Source: Chamaecyparis obtusa
Lineage: Eukaryota; Streptophyta; Pinopsida; Cupressales; Cupressaceae
Assembly: GCA_027943335.1 (NCBI GenBank)
Contig: BSBK01006029.1
Span: 189,001 to 253,000 of the forward strand
Direction of reading: 5' to 3'
DNA length: 64,000 bases
Shown here piece by piece: positions 58,926 through 64,000 of this stretch (positions are counted from its first letter, which is position 1; every line of letters begins with the position of its first letter). The position numbers were made by a program, and so were the translations under genes. The notes beneath the pieces were generated by a model. That model was not told where the DNA came from. It saw only the letters and a program-made list of their open reading frames with translations, and did no database searches.

Positions 58926-60239
58926 TGGGCATCTTGTCTACTCATTGGTCGACTTGACCCACTCTCTTGCAGGTGGGTGTCTTGTTCTCTTGTTGGTTCA
59001 CTTGGCCCTAGTACTTTATGACACAATCTATTAATGGTTGAGCCCTAATTAGGGCTTGTATGGCAAAATCCCATCCTTTGATTCTGTTTTGATCTTGGTC
59101 ATTCATTGTCATATTTAGGCCTATAGAAGGGGCTTGCCCCTCTCATTTCTAACAAGAGAGATGTCATATCCCCTATTTGAAACCCTAACTATGGTATTTA
59201 ATAATAAATAATAATCAAATTAAAATAAAATAAGAATAAGAATAAGAATTATATGCTTATAAAGTCAAATACCCATAATATATGGAGGTTACCACAAACA
59301 ATCATTTATAAAAGAATTGAGGTGTATGTATGAAGGAGAACAATACCAAAATAGACTAAGTTGATAATTAATAGGAAATATCGACTTCAATATAATGACA
59401 ACCATGGACAATTCAAAAAGCATATGGTGAGGAAGAATAATGTAAGTTGAAATGATGTAGTAACTTCATAATTTGGTCAAAAACTAAAAGAAGATGATTC
59501 ATTGATAAATCGATATATTATAGAATGGCAACAAAATGAATGATGGTCACCGTCTTCGATCACAATAACCTATGCTCTTGTACATACAATTGACCATTCA
59601 ACATAACCTATGCTCCTATCCATGTAATCTAATCTATTTAATTATTGTGAATGCCATCATGTTTATCAATCTAGATAACAATAGTCCATGTTTAATCAAT
59701 AGAGATAAGTAGTCCATTTAGATAATCAATTAATAATATACAAATTATATTATTAACAACACTAAACCATATTAATATAATCTGTTATCATTAATTAATC
59801 AATGTATATAATTAATATCATTAACACAAAATCAACAAGATAATCGTAATTAATAAATCATTAATAAATCAACAATAATTAATAAATAAATAAGTATAAA
59901 TGGGCGGCTTCGAAGGGGCACACCCCGTGGCCCACACTCATATAAAAATGGGAAAGAAAGAACTATCAAAGGAAAAAAACAAGATATAAATAACAAAGAA
60001 ATAAGAAAAGAATACGGAAGAGGGAAAATAAGGAATTCGTTCTAAGATAAAAAGAGACTTATAATTATATTCATTTGGCATTTATAAGTGAGAAGTAAGA
60101 GAACCACCGTAGATATTTAGAAGGGGATCAAATTAAATATTAAAAGAGATATAACTTGCAGCTATAACATAAGGAAGACATATAAGGGACTAAGACCTCA
60201 TAAAGGTAAAAAAAAAGGTATAGTATAGTGTGTGTGCTG

Positions 60240-60240
<1 letters not shown>

Positions 60241-60268
<28 letters not shown>
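60241..60268. repeat. (TA)n microsatellite
   Basis: About 13 TA units preceded by a short GT run, inside the solo LTR. Confidence 0.85.
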
Positions 60269-60271
<3 letters not shown>

Positions 60272-60399
60272 TGTATATGAAAGTTTACATTAAAGAATGA
60301 TATTAAATTATTATTTAAATTTGATAATTATGTTCATTAAATATAAAGAGTTAATCAATATGTTATAAGAGATCAATGTAACTTCTTATGGGGGAAGTA

Positions 60400-60640
60400 A
60401 TTGATCAAACTCCCATAGTGCCAATGTAGGGATTGTGATAATCTCTATATGAATGGCTAAGGTGGGATCAATAGAATCTCATAGTGCCAGTGCAAGAGGT
60501 TGGTATAATCTCCGTATGAATGGCTAGGTAAGATAATAGTGCCAGTGCGAGAGGTAGCCTCCGTATGAATGGAAAAATGAGATTGATATAATCTCCATGT
60601 GCCAGAATATTCTGACGAGTCAACATATGCATATGTGAAA
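60400..60640 (+). repeat. ~60-70-bp subrepeats in the solo LTR
   Basis: Three to four imperfect units built on CATAGTGCCAGTGCRAGAGG and TATAATCTCCGTATGAATGG. They lie in the 3' third of the LTR. Confidence 0.65.
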
Positions 60641-61819
60641 AGCCTTGGATAGAGGATATCTCTTCCAAGATGAAAAGCCTTGGATCCCTTATAAGAAGAG
60701 ATCTTAGGGGGTGCACTCCATAGAAGACGGTGAAATAACCGAGGATGGTCCTAGAATTGATCTTATATCATTCAGAACCTTGAAAATCCTCATAAGGGTT
60801 AGGGAACCCGATCTGTAGACGTCCTTAAGGTTTGGGTTAGAATTGGGGTAGTATTTGGACCTAGAATATTATAGTAATGCTTGTTATTGTTTAATTCTAA
60901 CACTTCTTTCATAGGTATTACTCATTCCTAGCTAACTCTAGTAGGGGGGCACTACAAGAGAACTTTGAGAAATTGTTGCTATAAACTACCAAAATAAAAA
61001 AGTTGTTAGATGAACAAGATTGATAATATTATTTTATGGTGAAATCATTTGCTCATACCTTTTGCAAATAGACAATTTGTATATACAATGTAAGGTTGGT
61101 CTAATCCGTTTTTGTGGATGCTTAACTTCAATCATTGAATGTGCATTGTTCTTTTTGATGGTGTGAAAAATCTTAGCACAACCTTTGAAGATTGCACCTT
61201 CTTTGTGTAGATGATTTGGCTAAGCAAAGTGTGGTAGATTTCACCTGAATAGTCATTGTCTTTCATGTTCTTAGGTTTAGAATAGAATCTCTCAACCTCT
61301 ATTCTCTTTACTTTCAGCATATTTTGTTGGAACATTTCAGAGTACTCATTGCCAAATCATTCGTATACTTTTTGAGGTTAAAATTGTCTAATTCTTCTTG
61401 AAGAATCATGTAAGTCCCCCTTGGATTACCAACACACATTAAGCCAAACGAGCTCATATCCATCATAAAGTCACAATTTCTCAATAGGAACTTTTGAGTA
61501 ATCTCTATCACTATGATCTTTGCAATCTCAGCACACGAGGGGTCTTTGCTCAAGAGAGTATAGTGTCCTTTGGCACTTCATTCTATGTTGGTGTGGACAT
61601 AAACCACCCATCAACAGGTCCTTGTCTCATTTTAGAGATTGAATTATTAGGTTCCTTATAGTGCTCTTAGTGCACAACCTTTTCTTAAGCTATACTCTAC
61701 TTTGGCTTCCTTGATCTGTTGATTGAGTGTGGTTGAACCTCAATTGCTAGATGGGGTTGTTGAGTGGTATTGTTTAGAACTAGAAGAAGCATTAGAGTTG
61801 AGGATGACAACCACACGTT

Positions 61820-63520
61820 TTCTGCATTGTAATAACATACCATTCTATGTTGCTAGGAGCCCATTTTAGGAGTCATTGGTTAATGCTTTACAATATACAT
61901 GATTTGAGTTGGCCCTTGTAAGGGGAAGCCTTGAAAACTCTTTATGTGGTAGTAGAAGATCAAACTAAAATTTGGTGGAAAAAGGTTTGCAACATATTGT
62001 CTAATGGATGGATGGGTGGTAGGAGCTACACATTAAACAACTTCCTATTGACTTGAGGTGGATGTTGTTCTTGAAGTTGATTGATGCCCCCCACAAATTG
62101 AAAGGGTTGAGACTTTGTGCAATATGTTGGAGAAGGTGGGCATTGAAGTGCGTGTTTAGAATGTTGCCTAAGTCGTGACCAACAATGCACCATGCAAAAT
62201 AGTTGTAGTCTTCTTGAGCAGATGTACCCTACCATTCTTGGAGCTTTGATGTTGCCCATTTGATTGACTTTTCAAAGGTAGAAAAAATGAAAAGGGTAAA
62301 AATAGTGGTTGAAGATATAACAAAATCACCAAAATACATTTAAAACAACACTTGGGTGCTTAACTTGATGAGAGAGCACATTAAAGGAAATAAACTTTTT
62401 TAATTGGGACTCATTCAATTCGCCACCGAATTTTCATGTCATAGAACATTGAGTCTCAATAATAATTTTAAGCAGATGTTTGTGATCATTAGGTGGTTGC
62501 AATTTCTAGATTTGAAGAAGATTGAAGGGGAAAAGGTCATAAAGACCATTTCTAATATACGAAGAGCATGGATGAGATGATCTAGGTAATTTTGACCTTA
62601 ATGATTCCAAACACAAAATAATCAATTTCATTACTTTGTAATTTTTTATAGCTTAACATTCTTAGATTTTTCATTTATCTTTTATTTTTGGTTCATTTTT
62701 AAAAAAAATTTAATATTAAATGATCCATATTGTTTTATTTTAGGTGATTGAACCTTTGGTGATGGTTCTATGCTTGGACAAGACCAAGGAGATCATTTGA
62801 CATTACTATGGAAAAGAATAAAGAAAATATGGTTCCATTTGGTGCATAATTGACTGAAGGGGGAACAAGTAGCTCCATTAGCACATACATGCAATGACCT
62901 ATTATTTGGATCCCAATTGTTTGTTCTTTAATTTCTTTTTGGTTGATAAAGAAGTTATTGATATTCTTAACACATGCATAGAGAGGATGGTATTCAACAA
63001 ATCCCTTAGATGGAAAATTCTCAAGATGTTGGAAAATTACAAGGGTGCAAATGTGAGTTTTTTTTTCCTTCATCCCCATCCATGCAAAGGAGAAGAAATT
63101 GAAGGAGAATGACCCAACAACTAGGTAAAAGTCCTACAAAAGTCTTAGTTTCCTAGATAATTTACTTACAAACTTATAAATGTTCTTTGCGTGAATTTGT
63201 GATGGAAAGATAATGGTGTAGAACACCAAATCTTCAACATGTATGATGTAGCCATCAACATTTTGTGCTAGCCTTGTATGATTGCTTAGTTTGAGAGCAC
63301 TGGGAGTATGTTTGAGGCCATTCACATAAAGAAGTGGAATAGGTGGACTCTTAAGTGCCTCAATGGAATTGTTTTTGTGTGGTAAAACTTTTGGTTTTGC
63401 ATCTAAAAGGTGAAGGAGAAGGAGACTTGTAATGCAATTGAGTTGGATGACATCAATCCATAATTGAATTTGATTGTCGACAATGTGGAGCCCATGCTTA
63501 TTGAGGAGACTGCAATTTAG
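61820..63520 (+). pseudogene. hAT-type transposase (DUF659 plus dimerisation domain), decayed
   Basis: Plus strand, several frames. From the left: NNIPFYVARSPF (61,829), NILSNGWMGGRSYTLNNFLL (about 61,992), VVTNNAPCK (62,172), NNTWVLNLMRE (62,344) and IKGNKLF. This is the order of the DUF659 transposase core. A ~150-bp T-rich stretch ending TTTTATTTTAG (62,743) looks like a retained intron. The text resumes VIEPLVMVL, HAMTYYLDPNCLFFNFFLVD and EVIDILNTCIERMVFNKSLR (to 63,000). The C-terminal hAT dimerisation domain follows (TPNLQ at 63,220, AINIL, FESTGSMFEAIHIKKWNR, LKCLNGIVFVW) and then an acidic IELDDINP tail. Many stops and slips. No terminal inverted repeats found. It may be an old DNA transposon or a domesticated-then-lost gene. 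Confidence 0.8.
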
Positions 63521-64000
63521 AGAGGGAAGCAGGTGACAAAGCAATGGATGTAAAAGTGTAGGTGTGCGGGCAAATTGAAGCATTAGGAGGGGTTGCATTA
63601 AATAGTGATACACTTGAGTATCATATTGCCCATATGAGGAATCTTTACAATCTGATTTGAGGTCGTAGTCAAAGAGGTGCTTTGGTTGGAGAAGAAATTT
63701 ATAAAATATATTATGATGCTATGATTTAATAATTTTTTATGAAGATGATTAATCATCATATCATATATGACTTCTAATCTGCATTGTGCTCCTTTTTTAT
63801 TTAAAGCCAATAGAAAAACTACATATAAGTTCTCAAAATTTGGTATTTTGCAAGTTATTTAAGTTTATTTTATGAATTTTTTTTTAAAAAAATATGCCAA
63901 GTCTCAAGTCTAAGTCAATTATTTTGCCTTCTGAATTCTTGCCACACCCAACTAATGAACTATGGCTTTAGCTGTACATGCACCATTGTGGTTGTAGACA
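63521..64000. other. AT-rich flank, nothing recognised
   Basis: After the hAT tail I see no gene, repeat or motif. Minus-strand open frames here and at 63,134-63,613 overlap the hAT coding strand and are shadows. Confidence 0.5.

Larger units (their letters stand above)
59162..60956 (+). mobile_element. Solo LTR, 1.8 kb, in unit B
   Basis: TGTCATATCCCCTATTTG ... GGGGGGCACTACA with a perfect 5-bp duplication AGAGA (59,157-59,161 and 60,957-60,961). Unit A at about 13,940 shows the empty site. No internal region, so it is a solo LTR; the TGTCATATCCC start is of Ty3/gypsy type. Confidence 0.82.
48844..61616 (+). mobile_element. Unit B: third LTR-like unit, same family as A and C
   Basis: Starts TGTTGTGACCTTTTCACACA and ends CATAAACCACCCATCAACA. 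It is interrupted after 43 bp by unit F (48,887-53,331), then resumes and aligns with unit A from CTTTTGAGTCC (A 6,174; B about 53,367) to the end. A solo LTR (59,162-60,956) lies near its 3' end. It has a ~749-bp internal duplication and a ~100-bp deletion near 61,005 compared with A. The flanks (CCAAA left, GGTCC right) are not a duplication, so it may be one LTR of a larger, partly lost element. Confidence 0.7.

Noticed and set aside
59157..60961. Reading the 59-61 kb insert as a hAT element with an 8-bp ACAAGAGA duplication
   Set aside because: Shifting the ends gives TG...CA termini with a perfect 5-bp AGAGA duplication and no inverted repeats, which fits a solo LTR better.
63134..63613. 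159-codon minus-strand frame
   Set aside because: Lies opposite the hAT dimerisation domain, which is clearly readable on the plus strand.

Overview
The window is AT-rich plant nuclear DNA made almost entirely of nested, decayed retrotransposons around one recognisable host-gene fragment. The host gene is an OCP3-type chloroplast/nuclear homeodomain-like factor, which is restricted to plants. The depth of TE nesting, the very long LTR-like units and the lack of other genes fit a large repeat-rich plant genome. A conifer or other gymnosperm is my best guess, but nothing here proves it.

Layout. 1-2,935: unresolved repeats. 2,936-6,127: T-rich intron-like DNA with two good exons of the OCP3-like gene (4,804-5,082 and 5,179-5,514); the first and last exons are not seen. 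6,128-14,669: 'unit A', an LTR-like unit with TG...CA ends that carries a long decayed ORF and is interrupted by a 2.7-kb Ty1/copia solo LTR (10,559-13,260, TSD ACCTT). 14,670-21,460: 'unit D', a promoter-like leader, a ~1,200-codon ORF of unknown function and a TATA-bearing 3' region. 21,462-25,080 plus 46,376-48,006: one Ty3/gypsy element ('E', gag-protease-archaeal-type RNase H-RT), split by 'unit C'.

Unit C (25,081-46,375) belongs to the same family as unit A but lies on the minus strand. It holds a LINE fragment (25.4-28.1 kb, minus) and a 12-kb LTR retrotransposon (29,591-41,615, TSD ACTTC). That retrotransposon has captured a PDS5-like cohesin-regulator segment, and a Ty1/copia-type element (29,980-35,289, TSD AGACG) is inserted in its 5' LTR. 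The nesting is therefore four deep: E, then C, then the PDS5 carrier, then copia. 48,844-61,616: 'unit B', a third copy of the A family, interrupted by a fourth unit in opposite orientation ('F', 48,887-53,331) and by a solo LTR (59,162-60,956, TSD AGAGA). 61,820-63,520: a decayed hAT transposase with DUF659 and dimerisation domains.

The most interesting point is the A/B/C/D family. These giant LTR-like units carry a ~900-1,200-residue protein of unknown function that I cannot place in any retroviral gag/pol family. Copies A, B and C are clearly homologous. D is a distant, better-preserved relative. Most host-independent function here has decayed: stops are mainly TAG in place of CAG or TGG, the footprint expected from cytosine methylation and deamination. 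All statements of homology are from reading translated sequence against remembered families; no database search was run.
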